The position numbers and the translations under genes are program-made. Below the pieces are notes generated by a model that was given only the letters and a program-made list of their open reading frames with translations, had not been told where the DNA came from and searched no databases. Shown one piece after another: positions 1 to 10,394 of a stretch of DNA of 64,000 bases (position 1 is the first letter of the stretch; each line of letters starts with the position of its first letter). Source of the stretch: SKHV01 sp963678565 (GTDB lineage Bacteria; Bacteroidota; Bacteroidia; Bacteroidales; Prolixibacteraceae); the NCBI GenBank assembly GCA_963678565.1, contig OY782875.1:2666001-2730000 (forward strand). The letters are read 5' to 3'.

Positions 1-2361
1 GAATTAGCCAACCTAATTGATCAAAGAGGAAAAATTCCAAACAAAATACACATTGAAGAAGCTCCGGAAATGGTAATGCGCGGAACAGCTATTGGCTTGC
101 AAAAAACAAGTTACTTACCCGGAAGAGATGTTTACGAGTATCCTTATACACCTGAGAACTTCCCTTGGTTTTATAACAAACAACACTGGCTTCAATACCT
201 CGATATGATGGTTGAAAACCGTTTCAATGCCCTTTATCTTTGGAATGGACATCCTTTTGCTTCGTTAGTTAAACTTGAAGATTATCCATTTGCAGTAGAA
301 GTTGATGAAGAAACATTTCAAAAAAATGTTGAAATATTTGAATTTATTACAAACGAAGCGAACAAACGCGGAATCTGGGTAATCCAGATGTTTTATAATA
401 TTATTGTCTCAAAGCCTTTTGCTAATCATTATGGTATTAAAACACAAGACCGAAGTCGTGCAATAGATCCCACCATAGCTGATTACACCTACCAATCAAT
501 TCGAAAATTTGTAAAGGAATATCCTAATGTAGGTTTAATGGTCTGTTTAGGCGAAGCTATCCATACCATCGACGACGATGTTGAATGGTTTACTCAAACA
601 ATTCTTCCGGCAGTAAAAGACGGGATTGATGATTTAGGACTAGATAAAGAACCACCTATTATCTTACGTGGACATGATACCGACGCTGCAAGAGTGATGA
701 AAGCAGCACTACCGATTTATCAAAACCTTTACACCACTTACAAATACAATGGAGAATCGCTCACCACATACCGTCCACGCGCACAATGGTCGTCCATACC
801 AACAGCTTTAAGCAAACTAGGCTCAATTCACATTTCCAATGTACATATTTTGGCAAACCTCGAGCCATTTCGATATGGATCACCTGCATTTATTTCAAAA
901 AGCATCAAAGCAATGCACGAAAAACAAGGTGCCAATGGTTTACATTTATACCCGCAAGCATCGTATTGGGATTGGCCTTATACCGCCGACAAAACTAGTG
1001 AAAGATTACTACAAATCAATCGTGATGAATTATGGTATAAAGCCTGGGCTCGATATGCATGGAACAACCATTACACAAAGGCCGAAGATGATAATTACTG
1101 GACACTTTACTTCCGTGACCAATATCATTGTGATTTTCAATCTGCTCAAAACATACTGAAAGCCTACAACGAATTTGGTGAAATATCACCCAAACTCACC
1201 CGTACTTTTGGTATCTCCGACGGCAACCGTCAAACAATGCTTTTAGGTATGCAAATGAGTCAATTGGTCAATCCAAAAAAATGGACTGTTTACGATAGCT
1301 TCATCGCTTCAAATGGCCCAATTGGTGAACGTTTAGTTGATTACATTCAAAAAGAGATAAACGGTGAACAACATAATGGTGAAACACCACATCAAATTAT
1401 TGAAGAAATTAAAAATCATGCAGACCAAGCAATAAAATTCATTAATGCCACCAAGAATATACAAAAGAACAAAGTTGAATTTGAACGCTTAATCAACGAT
1501 ATAAAATGTTATCACGAAATTGCCTATTTTTTCTACAATAAAGTATTGGCAGCGGAAAAAATCCTTCGTTATAAATTCAATGAAAATACAGATGAACTAG
1601 AAGCTGCAATTCCATATTTCGAAAAGAGCCTGAATCACTATCAAAAGTTAGTAGATTTAACAAGCGACACCTATTTCTATGCAAACAGCATGCAAACCTC
1701 CATGCGACGTATTCCTATTGCCGGAACCGATGGAAAATACAAACACTGGGAAGAGTTATTGCCTGTTTACGAGGAAGAATTCAATAATTTCAAAAACAAT
1801 CTTCAAAAGCTTTTAAAGAATCCGAAAGCAAGTGTAAAGATGCATGAAACCTTAAAACCTATTTCTGTAAAACTTCTAAATAAAAAAGCGGAATGGTATT
1901 CAGTAAAAGAAAGAAGTAAAGTAAATATCGACCAAAATTACACAATAGAAGAAATTGCACCATCACTAACCCAACTTAAGGGGGTACGGTTTAGCGAAGC
2001 AATTCAACGCAGCGAAGGCACCCATTTAAAATTCAGCAATGAACATCCTGTAAAGGTAGTGGTAGGGCATTTCAATGCTAACAGTTTAACCATTTTGCCA
2101 CCGCCAACCCTCGAAACAAATGCCAATGCTAACGACCGAGGTCAGGCCGATATTAAAATTGCAAATGCACTAAGCGTAAAAGGCCTGTATCGGGCACATA
2201 TTTACACCTATCGATTTGATGCAGGCACTAACGAATTGAAGCTAAATAAAGGAAGAGTATTAATTTTAGGATTTATTGATGCAAACCAAGAAATAGCAAC
2301 TTATGATGCTGGGATTAGTACTGAAGACAACGGTCTTCCAGTAGACTGGCTATTTTACTAA
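1..2361 (+). CDS. Uronidase-like glycoside hydrolase, 5'-truncated by window edge
   Basis: The open frame runs from base 1 with no start codon of its own, so the N-terminus lies upstream of the window. The first in-window Met (base 70) falls mid-domain and is not the start. About 786 codons are visible. The early part (MRGTAIGLQ, then YPYTPENFPWFY and a long aromatic-rich barrel region to about residue 400) resembles the large TIM-barrel glycosidases of Bacteroidota that are usually auto-annotated as alpha-D-galacturonidase or alpha-glucuronidase. I recognise the family pattern but not a characterised member. A helical C-terminal half and a beta-rich tail follow. It is the first visible gene of the glycan operon, 11 bp before the next gene. 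The glycosidase class is fairly secure; the exact substrate is inference. Confidence 0.6.
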   Translation, partial: ELANLIDQRGKIPNKIHIEEAPEMVMRGTAIGLQKTSYLPGRDVYEYPYTPENFPWFYNKQHWLQYLDMMVENRFNALYLWNGHPFASLVKLEDYPFAVEVDEETFQKNVEIFEFITNEANKRGIWVIQMFYNIIVSKPFANHYGIKTQDRSRAIDPTIADYTYQSIRKFVKEYPNVGLMVCLGEAIHTIDDDVEWFTQTILPAVKDGIDDLGLDKEPPIILRGHDTDAARVMKAALPIYQNLYTTYKYNGESLTTYRPRAQWSSIPTALSKLGSIHISNVHILANLEPFRYGSPAFISKSIKAMHEKQGANGLHLYPQASYWDWPYTADKTSERLLQINRDELWYKAWARYAWNNHYTKAEDDNYWTLYFRDQYHCDFQSAQNILKAYNEFGEISPKLTRTFGISDGNRQTMLLGMQMSQLVNPKKWTVYDSFIASNGPIGERLVDYIQKEINGEQHNGETPHQIIEEIKNHADQAIKFINATKNIQKNKVEFERLINDIKCYHEIAYFFYNKVLAAEKILRYKFNENTDELEAAIPYFEKSLNHYQKLVDLTSDTYFYANSMQTSMRRIPIAGTDGKYKHWEELLPVYEEEFNNFKNNLQKLLKNPKASVKMHETLKPISVKLLNKKAEWYSVKERSKVNIDQNYTIEEIAPSLTQLKGVRFSEAIQRSEGTHLKFSNEHPVKVVVGHFNANSLTILPPPTLETNANANDRGQADIKIANALSVKGLYRAHIYTYRFDAGTNELKLNKGRVLILGFIDANQEIATYDAGISTEDNGLPVDWLFY

Positions 2362-2372
2362 TACAGAACACA

Positions 2373-5300
2373 GTGATCAGATTACGGAATATTTTAATTT
2401 ACTCAACAATCATAGCTTCATGGTTCCTTTTGGTAACTAGCTGCCGCGAAGAACCAATTCGAAAGTCTGTTTCATTAAATAGTAATTGGCAAACAATTGC
2501 TAACAATGATGATAATCAAATAAGCAAACTTTTCACCAATACAAACTTCCAAAACAAAGACTGGCTGGAAGTCGACATCCCTCACAACTGGGACGATTAT
2601 GGTGGTTATCGACGGTTACGACATGGAAACCGACATGGTTTCGCTTGGTATCGAAAAACATTTGAAGTTGATAAAAAAGCACAAAAAAGGTATTTCTTAT
2701 GGTTCGAAGGTGTTGGTTCCTATGCAACCGTTTGGGTCAATGGCGATTCGGTTGGATATCACGCCGGAGGTCGCACAACTTTCACTATTGACATAACTGA
2801 TGCAATCAACGACAATGGAGAAAATATTTTAACTGTTCGTGCCGATCATCCATCTGAAATTCGAGACTTGCCTTGGGTTTGTGGAGGATGCAGTCCAGAG
2901 TGGGGATTTTGCGAAGGTAGTCAACCTATGGGAATATTTCGCCCAGTTCATCTCATCGAAACAAACGATGTTAGAATTGAGCCATTTGGTATCCACGTTT
3001 GGAATGATGAAAACATCTCTGAAAAACAAGCAAAACTCAATATTGCTATAAAACTTAAAAATTATAGCACCTCTACAACTCAACCCTTTTTGATTGAATA
3101 CCAAGTCTTTGATACAAAAGAAAACCTAATTGCCTCAACAGAAGAGAATGCTTTTATTCCAAAGGGCGAAATCAAAAAAACATTGAACAATTTGAATATT
3201 GATCAACCCACTTTATGGTCGATAGAAAAAGCTTATCTATATACCGTCAAAGTGAATATTTATCAAAATAATCAATTAATCGACAGCGATGAAATTGAAT
3301 ACGGTATCAGAACAATCAAATGGGATATTCTACATGCTGAAGCGACCAATCGCTTCTATTTAAACAACAAACCTGTTTGGATCAATGGTACAGCAGAATA
3401 TGAACACATGATAGGCGGAAGTCATGCATTTCATGAGGAACAAATCAAGGCTCGTACCGACCAATTTATAGCGATGGGCTATAATTCTTTCCGCGATGGA
3501 CATCAACCTCACAACTTTCGCTACCATAAAGTTTGGGATGAAGAAGGTATTTTGTGGTGGCCACAAATGAGCGCTCACATTTGGTTTGACACTCCGGAAT
3601 TCAGAGAAAATTTCAAGCAACGATTGGCCGATTGGGTAATCGAACGTCGTAATAGTCCTTCAATTATTTTATGGGGACTAGAAAACGAAAGTACTCTTCC
3701 AGAAAATTTTGCAAAAGAGTGCACAGAGTTGATCAGAAAACTAGACCCAACGGCTTCTTCACAGCGCTTGGTTACCACTTGTAACGGAGGTTCAGGAACC
3801 GATTGGAATGTGGTTCAAAACTGGTCGGGCACCTATGGTGGCGATCCTGAAAATTATGCCAACGAACTCTCAAAACAACTATTAAATGGTGAATACGGCG
3901 CTTGGCGCAGCATTGATTTACATACCGAAGGTGAATTTCAACAAAATGGTATTTTAAGCGAAGACCGCATGAACCTGCTCATGGAATCGAAAATACGATT
4001 GGGAGAAGCTGCCAGTGACAAAAGTTGTGGACAGTATCATTGGTTAATGGCCTCGCATGATAATCCAGGACGCACACAAAGTGGCGAAGGATTGCGAGAT
4101 ATTGATCGTTTGGGACCAGTAAATTACAAAGGCGTTTTTACCATTTGGGGAGAACCTACCGACTTGTTTTATTTGTACCGAGCAAATTACGTTAGTAATA
4201 AAACAGAGCCGATGGTTTACCTAGTTTCTCATACATGGGCCGATAGATGGACCAAACCAGGAATAAAAAATGGCATACGGGTTTTTAGTAATTGTGACGA
4301 AGTAAAACTTTACAATTCAGTTAATGGCAAAGCTTTAGCGTCGCAGCAAAAAGGTCCAATTGGAACTCATTTCGTTTTTGACAATATCAATATTCAAAGC
4401 AATGTTTTGAAGGCTGAAGGTTATGTTGATGGCAAAAAGGTTGCAGAAGACATAATTATACAAAACCATCTTCCAAAAGATGAAGATATAGAAAAGCTTG
4501 CAGGAAATTATAAACCATTAACAAATCCCAATAAAAATTACTTATATCGATTAAATTGTGGAGGAGAAGAATTTATTGATGAAGATGGAAATGTTTGGTT
4601 AGCTGATTTGCCTTTCCAATCAAAAGAAAATTATGGTTCAAAATCTTGGACGATTGAGTATCCTGATATGCCGGCTTTTTATGGAAGTCAACGTTATACC
4701 AATGCAGCAATTAAAGGAACAAACGACTGGTCTTTGCTACAAAAATTTCGTTATGGTCGTCACAAATTGAAATTTTATTTTCCTGTTCCCAACGGTGAAT
4801 ATGAGATTGAACTTTTCTTTGTTGAGCCGTGGTATGGAATTGGTGGTAGCCTGAACTGCGACGACTGGCGGGTATTCGATATTGCTGTAAACAACAAAAC
4901 AGTGATCAACGATTTTGATATTTGGGAAGAAACTGGTAAAAATACGTTATTAAAGAAAACCATTCAAGCAAGTGCTACAGATGGATTTATTGAAATATCT
5001 TTTCCACAGGTAAAATCGGCTCAAGCTGTAATTTCGGCCATCGCTATTTCAACAAAAAACAAAGATGCTAAAATTAATACCAACCGTAATGAACTCCTTT
5101 CATCAAGCGATGCGAGTATCAAACACTGGACAGATACCGGCGAAAAACTATTTAGCAACAACAAAGGTACTTTTGTAAGCTTGCTACCAGAATTGTATGC
5201 ATGTGACCGCCTTCAATTCGAGTTGAAAAAAAGCGATCAGCTTGTCCATTTTAATTTAAATGATGAAGCGGAAGTTTTTATTGCAATTCCAGAAAATACC

Positions 5301-5879
5301 ACAGCACCTCAAGTTCTAGATGATTTCACTATATTAAAAAGTAAAATTACTACAACTTATAATGATGAAATGATATTTAAAGTTTACAAGAGAATATTAC
5401 CTCCTGATGAATATGACCTTCCACAACCATCAATGGATTACCCATTTTTGTTATTTGCAAAACCTGTTGATGGATTAGATGATCCAATTGATTTAAGAAA
5501 AACCACAACTTGGCAAGCAGAAGATGGCCGTTGGTATTCCCCCGCAATCATTACAAAACATTTGGGAAAAGATGTTGTAATGACTCCCAACAAATATGGA
5601 TCGATTGATCTAAAATTTGAAGTTGGCTTAGCCTCAAAATATGGTTTGCAATTTCGATTTATTAATCTTTCGGGCAGTGAAATAGATGCCGACATTCGAA
5701 TTGTTTCAGAAGATGGAAGATTAATGTGGAAAGGCGTTTGGACCTTCCCGGCAACTCCAAACAAATGGAAAAGCTATCGAAACGACACCCAAACTGTTAT
5801 TAATGCTGGTAAATACTTTATTCAAATAACACCAAAAAGTAACGGACCACTTTATTTCGACTGGATAAAAGTACAGTAA
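2373..5879 (+). CDS. GH2 beta-galactosidase/glucuronidase-type lipoprotein with malectin-like domain
   Basis: An exo-acting GH2 enzyme of 1168 residues. It has a lipoprotein signal peptide (LLVTSC, Cys about 24), a jelly-roll sugar-binding domain (about 35-195), an Ig-like domain (about 200-320) and a TIM barrel (about 325-620). The acid/base Glu is in WGLENE (about E439) and the probable nucleophile is in GEYG (about E507). A malectin-like carbohydrate-binding domain follows at about 725-905 (RLNCGGEEF ... FFVEPWYGIGG), then a beta-sandwich tail. It starts with GTG 11 bp after the preceding stop, and no better in-frame ATG precedes the signal peptide. GH2 members remove terminal beta-galactose, beta-glucuronate, beta-mannose or alpha-arabinose, and the sequence does not decide which. 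The long C-terminal extension is larger than a basic GH2. Confidence 0.85.
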   Translation: MIRLRNILIYSTIIASWFLLVTSCREEPIRKSVSLNSNWQTIANNDDNQISKLFTNTNFQNKDWLEVDIPHNWDDYGGYRRLRHGNRHGFAWYRKTFEVDKKAQKRYFLWFEGVGSYATVWVNGDSVGYHAGGRTTFTIDITDAINDNGENILTVRADHPSEIRDLPWVCGGCSPEWGFCEGSQPMGIFRPVHLIETNDVRIEPFGIHVWNDENISEKQAKLNIAIKLKNYSTSTTQPFLIEYQVFDTKENLIASTEENAFIPKGEIKKTLNNLNIDQPTLWSIEKAYLYTVKVNIYQNNQLIDSDEIEYGIRTIKWDILHAEATNRFYLNNKPVWINGTAEYEHMIGGSHAFHEEQIKARTDQFIAMGYNSFRDGHQPHNFRYHKVWDEEGILWWPQMSAHIWFDTPEFRENFKQRLADWVIERRNSPSIILWGLENESTLPENFAKECTELIRKLDPTASSQRLVTTCNGGSGTDWNVVQNWSGTYGGDPENYANELSKQLLNGEYGAWRSIDLHTEGEFQQNGILSEDRMNLLMESKIRLGEAASDKSCGQYHWLMASHDNPGRTQSGEGLRDIDRLGPVNYKGVFTIWGEPTDLFYLYRANYVSNKTEPMVYLVSHTWADRWTKPGIKNGIRVFSNCDEVKLYNSVNGKALASQQKGPIGTHFVFDNINIQSNVLKAEGYVDGKKVAEDIIIQNHLPKDEDIEKLAGNYKPLTNPNKNYLYRLNCGGEEFIDEDGNVWLADLPFQSKENYGSKSWTIEYPDMPAFYGSQRYTNAAIKGTNDWSLLQKFRYGRHKLKFYFPVPNGEYEIELFFVEPWYGIGGSLNCDDWRVFDIAVNNKTVINDFDIWEETGKNTLLKKTIQASATDGFIEISFPQVKSAQAVISAIAISTKNKDAKINTNRNELLSSSDASIKHWTDTGEKLFSNNKGTFVSLLPELYACDRLQFELKKSDQLVHFNLNDEAEVFIAIPENTTAPQVLDDFTILKSKITTTYNDEMIFKVYKRILPPDEYDLPQPSMDYPFLLFAKPVDGLDDPIDLRKTTTWQAEDGRWYSPAIITKHLGKDVVMTPNKYGSIDLKFEVGLASKYGLQFRFINLSGSEIDADIRIVSEDGRLMWKGVWTFPATPNKWKSYRNDTQTVINAGKYFIQITPKSNGPLYFDWIKVQ

Positions 5880-5917
5880 ATTAATAAATTTGATGTAGCA
5901 ATTGATAATACTCAACG

Positions 5918-7036
5918 ATGAATAAAATTCTGTTTTTAACAACAATAATATTTGCAACACTCAACATTTCATGTAAAAAAGAGCTTCCTAAAGTCGTTTC
6001 TCAAGAGGTGATGGAATCGATTTACGAAGAGGTAAAAACGCCATACAAATACGGCTTAATCATGGTTCCTGAAAGTAAAGAATTCAAAATGGATTGCCCC
6101 ACGATTTTCCGAAAAGATAATGAATGGATCATGACCTACATTGTTTTCAATGGACGTGGCTATGAAACTTGGTTGGCAAAAAGTGATGATCTTTTAGACT
6201 GGAAAATAGAAGGAAAAATCATGCAGTTTTCTGATTCAACCGATTGGGATAGGAATCAAAAGGCTGGTTATCCTTCCCTTATTTCCTATAAATGGGGGGA
6301 AGAACCAACAATACAAAAATACGAAGATAAATATTGGATGAGCTATTTTGGTGGAAATAGCACTGGCTACGAATCGGGATTACTATCCATTGGTATGGCC
6401 TACACCGAAAAGGATCCGGCCACCGTGCACGATTGGACGCGATTAGATCATCACATAATGGCCTCAAGCGACGAAAATGCGCAATGGTACGACAATAGCA
6501 CCATGTACAAATGTTTTGTAATAAAAGATGAGGCGAAAGTAACAGGGCACGATTTTGTAATGTATTACAATGCTCGCGGCGACAGTATCAATCCTGCAAG
6601 AGGTGCAGAGCGAATTAGTATGGCTTTTTCTGATGATATGGTGAATTGGACACGCTACGAAGGTAATCCGCTTGTCAATCATCACAAAGGAATTTCTGGA
6701 GATGCAGTAATTCAAAAAATCGGAGATATTTTTGTAATGTTCTTTTTTCGAGCCAATTGGCCTGATGGAAAAACAGTGGTTTATAATAGTTTCTACTGCT
6801 CCTACGATTTAAAAAACTGGACCGAGTGGAATGGACCAAAATTAATTGAACCTTCTGAATCATACGACGATATGTTTGCGCATAAAGCCTATGTGATAAA
6901 ATACAATGACGTTGTCTACCATTTTTACAATGCTGTTGATCAATTAGGAAATCGAGGAATTGCTTTAGCCACTTCAAAAAATTTGGGAAAAAGCACCATG
7001 CAATTCAATTCCACAGAACCTTCTGAAATTAAATAA
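5918..7036 (+). CDS. Five-bladed beta-propeller glycosidase lipoprotein (GH43/GH130-like)
   Basis: A 372-residue lipoprotein (LNISC, Cys 19). Repeated strands of the type WIMTY, YETWLAKSDDLLDW, YWMSYFGG, FVMYYNARG and ISMAFSDDMVNW are the blade signatures of GH43/GH32/GH130-like five-bladed propellers. An acidic residue in the first blade (MDCPTIFR) could be the base, but I could not assign the full catalytic triad. It sits 38 bp after the GH2/malectin gene and 18 bp before another GH2 gene, so it is almost certainly co-transcribed. The activity is probably removal of a terminal sugar such as arabinofuranose, xylose or galactose; the family is likely, the substrate unknown. Confidence 0.65.
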   Translation: MNKILFLTTIIFATLNISCKKELPKVVSQEVMESIYEEVKTPYKYGLIMVPESKEFKMDCPTIFRKDNEWIMTYIVFNGRGYETWLAKSDDLLDWKIEGKIMQFSDSTDWDRNQKAGYPSLISYKWGEEPTIQKYEDKYWMSYFGGNSTGYESGLLSIGMAYTEKDPATVHDWTRLDHHIMASSDENAQWYDNSTMYKCFVIKDEAKVTGHDFVMYYNARGDSINPARGAERISMAFSDDMVNWTRYEGNPLVNHHKGISGDAVIQKIGDIFVMFFFRANWPDGKTVVYNSFYCSYDLKNWTEWNGPKLIEPSESYDDMFAHKAYVIKYNDVVYHFYNAVDQLGNRGIALATSKNLGKSTMQFNSTEPSEIK

Positions 7037-7054
7037 ATTTTAGCTTCTAAGAAC

Positions 7055-9472
7055 ATGAATATACTAACACTCAAACATTTTAAATATTCTCTCTTACTTC
7101 TTTTTGTTGCATTTTCCATAATGAGCTGCACCAAGCAAGAAGGAAGAATTACACAAAATTTCAATAATAACTGGAAGTTTTATTTGGGAGATGATTCTTT
7201 AGCATTTTCTGAAAACTATGACGACTCTAAATGGAGAAAACTAAATCTGCCGCACGATTGGAGCATTGAAGGTAACTTTAGCGAAGACCACCCATCGAAA
7301 ACCGAAGGTGGAGCACTTCCTACTGGAATTGGTTGGTATCGTAAACATTTTAATGTAGAACCGGAAGATCAAGGAAAAGTATTTTATATTGATTTTGAAG
7401 GAGTATACAGAAATGGAGAAGTTTGGATTAATGGTCATTATTTAGGGAAGCGTCCAAATGGATATTTAGGATATCGATATGATTTAACACCACATATAAA
7501 ATTCGATCAAGAAAATGTGATTGCCGTCAAAGTTGATAATAGTGCTCAACCAAACTCTCGCTGGTATACCGGGTCAGGAATTTATCGAGACGTGTGGCTA
7601 GTAAAAACGGGCGAAATTAATGTTGCTCATTGGGGGGTTGGAATCAAAACCCATACGATAACAGAAGAATCTGCCATTGTTGAAATAAAAATTGATGTAG
7701 AAAAGCATTTTTCAGAGGAAAAAGAAATCGAAGGCTTGATTTCAATTATCGATCCAAATGGAAAAATAGTTCTACAAAAACCGTCTTCTTGTCAACGTAC
7801 ACATCAATTTATAAGTTTAAAAGTACCAAATCCTCAATTGTGGAGTTTCGATAATCCCAATCTATATCAAATTAAAATTGAAATAAAAGCAAACAATAAA
7901 CTTACCGATACGTATAAAACCACTTTTGGCATTCGCAATTTTAAATTCGATGCAGAAAAAGGGTTCTTTTTAAATGGTGAAAATATCAAACTCAAAGGGG
8001 TTAATATGCATCACGACTTAGGTGCTTTGGGTGCTGCATTTAACAAAAGAGCTGCCAAACGCCAATTACAAATTCTAAAAGAGATGGGCTGCAATGCCAT
8101 TCGAATGGCACACAATCCTCCAGCTTCAGATTATCTTAACTTATGTGATGAGATGGGCTTTTTTGTGATGGATGAAGCCTTTGATGTTTGGGCCAAAAAG
8201 AAGATGGATGAAGATTATCATGTTGACTTTGAAAAATGGCATAAAAGAGATTTACAAGATATGATTCTGCGCGATCGAAATCATCCTTCAGTGATGGTTT
8301 GGAGTATTGGAAACGAAATTCGCGAGCAATTCGACAGCTCCGGAATCACAATTACGAAAGAATTAGTCAACATCGTAAAAGAAATTGACAACACACGACC
8401 AGTAACTTGTGCTTTAACCGAAACATTTCCTGAGAAAAATTTCATTTATCAGAGTGGTGTTTTAGATGTATTAAGCTTTAATTACAAGCATTACGACTAT
8501 CCAACTTTTCCCGATCGTTTTCCTGGAGAAGCAATTATTGCATCCGAAAACATGTCGGCATTGGCAAGTCGAGGACAATACGATTTTCCTTCTACAGAAA
8601 TAAAAAAATGGCCTGCAGCTTACAAAGAACCGATTAAAAATCCAAACCCAGATTTCACATGCTCAGCCTACGATCAAACACATGCTTACTGGGGAGCCAC
8701 TCATGAAGATACCTGGCGCATGGTTGATAAATACGACTATATTTCGGGAATGTTTATTTGGTCGGGCTTCGACTATTTAGGAGAGCCTGTTCCCTACCCT
8801 TGGCCGGCTCGAAGTTCCTATTATGGGGTGATCGACTTGGCAGGTTTCCCTAAAGACACCTACTACTTTTATCAAAGCATTTGGAACGATGAAACCATGC
8901 TGCACCTGTTTCCTCATTGGACTTGGGAAGATGGACAGGAGGTTGATGTTTGGGTGTATTACAATAATGCAGATGAGGTAGAACTTTTTGTCAATGGTGA
9001 ATCCAAAGGAAGTAAACAATTAGGTGAAGAAGAATATCATTTGATGTGGCGAATTCCTTTCGAAGCCGGAACTTTAAAAGCAATTTCAAGAAAAGATGGC
9101 AAAGAGGTGCTGAGCAAAACTATTCAAACAGCAAAAGAAGCTTCAAGCTTGAAACTGACAGCCGATCGCGACAAAATTGATGCCGATGGAACTGATTTAT
9201 CCTTTGTTACTATTGAAGTTGTGGATGAAAATGGAACCATGGTTCCCAACGCAGATCAATTAATTAACTTCGAAATTGAAGGTCCGGGGTTTATAGCCGG
9301 TGTTGACAATGGTTATCAAGCAAGTCACGAACCATTTAAAGCTAATTATCGCAAGGCTTTTAGAGGAAAGGCATTAGTAATTATTCAATCCAATGGAGAA
9401 GATGGATTGATAACTTTAAAGGCAACATCAAAAGGGTTAAATGCTCAAGAAATTCAAATTCACGCAAACTAG
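7055..9472 (+). CDS. GH2 beta-galactosidase-type lipoprotein with DUF4982-like and Ig-like tail
   Basis: An 805-residue lipoprotein (FSIMSC, Cys 25) with classical GH2 order: sugar-binding jelly roll (about 30-185), Ig domain (about 190-295), TIM barrel (about 298-590), a DUF4982-like domain (about 610-685) and an invasin/Ig-like C-terminal domain (about 700-805). The acid/base is E421 in WSIGNEIRE and the nucleophile is E498 in IIASENMS. The sequence WYTGSGIYRDVWL before the Ig domain is a hallmark of the beta-galactosidase branch. It would act in the periplasm or at the outer membrane on oligosaccharides. Only 5 bp separate it from the methyltransferase-like gene downstream, so the two are probably translated from one message. 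Confidence 0.9.
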   Translation: MNILTLKHFKYSLLLLFVAFSIMSCTKQEGRITQNFNNNWKFYLGDDSLAFSENYDDSKWRKLNLPHDWSIEGNFSEDHPSKTEGGALPTGIGWYRKHFNVEPEDQGKVFYIDFEGVYRNGEVWINGHYLGKRPNGYLGYRYDLTPHIKFDQENVIAVKVDNSAQPNSRWYTGSGIYRDVWLVKTGEINVAHWGVGIKTHTITEESAIVEIKIDVEKHFSEEKEIEGLISIIDPNGKIVLQKPSSCQRTHQFISLKVPNPQLWSFDNPNLYQIKIEIKANNKLTDTYKTTFGIRNFKFDAEKGFFLNGENIKLKGVNMHHDLGALGAAFNKRAAKRQLQILKEMGCNAIRMAHNPPASDYLNLCDEMGFFVMDEAFDVWAKKKMDEDYHVDFEKWHKRDLQDMILRDRNHPSVMVWSIGNEIREQFDSSGITITKELVNIVKEIDNTRPVTCALTETFPEKNFIYQSGVLDVLSFNYKHYDYPTFPDRFPGEAIIASENMSALASRGQYDFPSTEIKKWPAAYKEPIKNPNPDFTCSAYDQTHAYWGATHEDTWRMVDKYDYISGMFIWSGFDYLGEPVPYPWPARSSYYGVIDLAGFPKDTYYFYQSIWNDETMLHLFPHWTWEDGQEVDVWVYYNNADEVELFVNGESKGSKQLGEEEYHLMWRIPFEAGTLKAISRKDGKEVLSKTIQTAKEASSLKLTADRDKIDADGTDLSFVTIEVVDENGTMVPNADQLINFEIEGPGFIAGVDNGYQASHEPFKANYRKAFRGKALVIIQSNGEDGLITLKATSKGLNAQEIQIHAN

Positions 9473-9477
9473 TCATA

Positions 9478-10371
9478 ATGGGAAAATTAATTGAAAAGCT
9501 AACTGCAAAAGACACCTTGGTTGCAGACGGAGCTTGGGGAACTTTACTTCAGGCAAAAGGTTTAGAAGCGGGTGGTTGCCCTGAAAAATGGAATATAGAT
9601 CGACCAAATGATGTTTTAGAAGTTGCCAGCAGCTATATCAACGCAGGATCGGATATGATCGAAACCAACACCTTTGGTGGCAATCGATTTAAACTAATGC
9701 ATTATGGCTTAGAAAGTCAGGTATTTGAAATCAACAAAAAAGCTGCCGAAATATCACGAAAAGCTGCTGGGCAAGATAGAATTGTTTTAGGTTCGGTTGG
9801 TCCCACAGGTAAAATGTTAATGATGGGCGATGTTACTGAAGAAGAACTTTATGATGCTTTCAAGGAACAAAGTCTGGGATTAGAAGCTGGAGGTGCCGAT
9901 GGCATAATCATTGAAACCATGTCGGACATTGATGAAGCCAAATTGGCGATTAAAGCAGCCAAGGAAAATACTTCATGTGACATCGTTTGTAGCATGACTT
10001 TCAATCAATCGCCCGATGGTAAATTTCACACCATGATGGGCATTACGCCTCAGCAAATGGTAAAAGATTTAATTGACACAGGTGTTGATATCATTGGATC
10101 AAACTGTGGCAACGGAATGAAACAAATGATTGGCATTATTCAAGAAATTAGATCTGTCGACACTAATATTCCTATTTTTATTCAGGCCAATGCAGGAGCA
10201 CCAATTTATAAAGATGGAAATACGGTTTTCCCTGAATCTCCTATAGAAATGGGGCAATTTGTTGAAACAATTATCGAAAATGGAGCCAATATAATAGGAG
10301 GTTGTTGCGGTACCACTCCAGAACATATCAATGTTATTGCAGAACGTGTAAAAAAGGTAAGTGCCCAATAG
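9478..10371 (+). CDS. Homocysteine S-methyltransferase-family protein (MetH N-terminal-like, zinc)
   Basis: A cytoplasmic 297-residue TIM-barrel protein without signal peptide. It matches the Hcy-binding domain of cobalamin-dependent methionine synthase and stand-alone methyltransferases: ADGAWGTLLQ near the N-terminus, ETNTFGGN, and the three zinc-ligand cysteines C210 (SNCGNG) and C276/C277 (GGCCGTTPEH). All three are intact, so it is probably active. No B12-binding, folate-binding or reactivation domain is fused to it, so it needs a partner carrying the methyl group. Its position 5 bp after a GH2 and 23 bp before a GH31 is unusual for methionine synthesis. Demethylation of O-methyl sugars or methyl-group recycling is inference. 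Confidence 0.85.
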   Translation: MGKLIEKLTAKDTLVADGAWGTLLQAKGLEAGGCPEKWNIDRPNDVLEVASSYINAGSDMIETNTFGGNRFKLMHYGLESQVFEINKKAAEISRKAAGQDRIVLGSVGPTGKMLMMGDVTEEELYDAFKEQSLGLEAGGADGIIIETMSDIDEAKLAIKAAKENTSCDIVCSMTFNQSPDGKFHTMMGITPQQMVKDLIDTGVDIIGSNCGNGMKQMIGIIQEIRSVDTNIPIFIQANAGAPIYKDGNTVFPESPIEMGQFVETIIENGANIIGGCCGTTPEHINVIAERVKKVSAQ

Positions 10372-10394
10372 AATAAATATTATTAGCCCAACGA

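Noticed and set aside
1..2361. Classical GH67 alpha-glucuronidase
   Set aside because: The GH67 signature stretches are not visible; only a looser similarity to uronidase-like TIM-barrel enzymes is supported.
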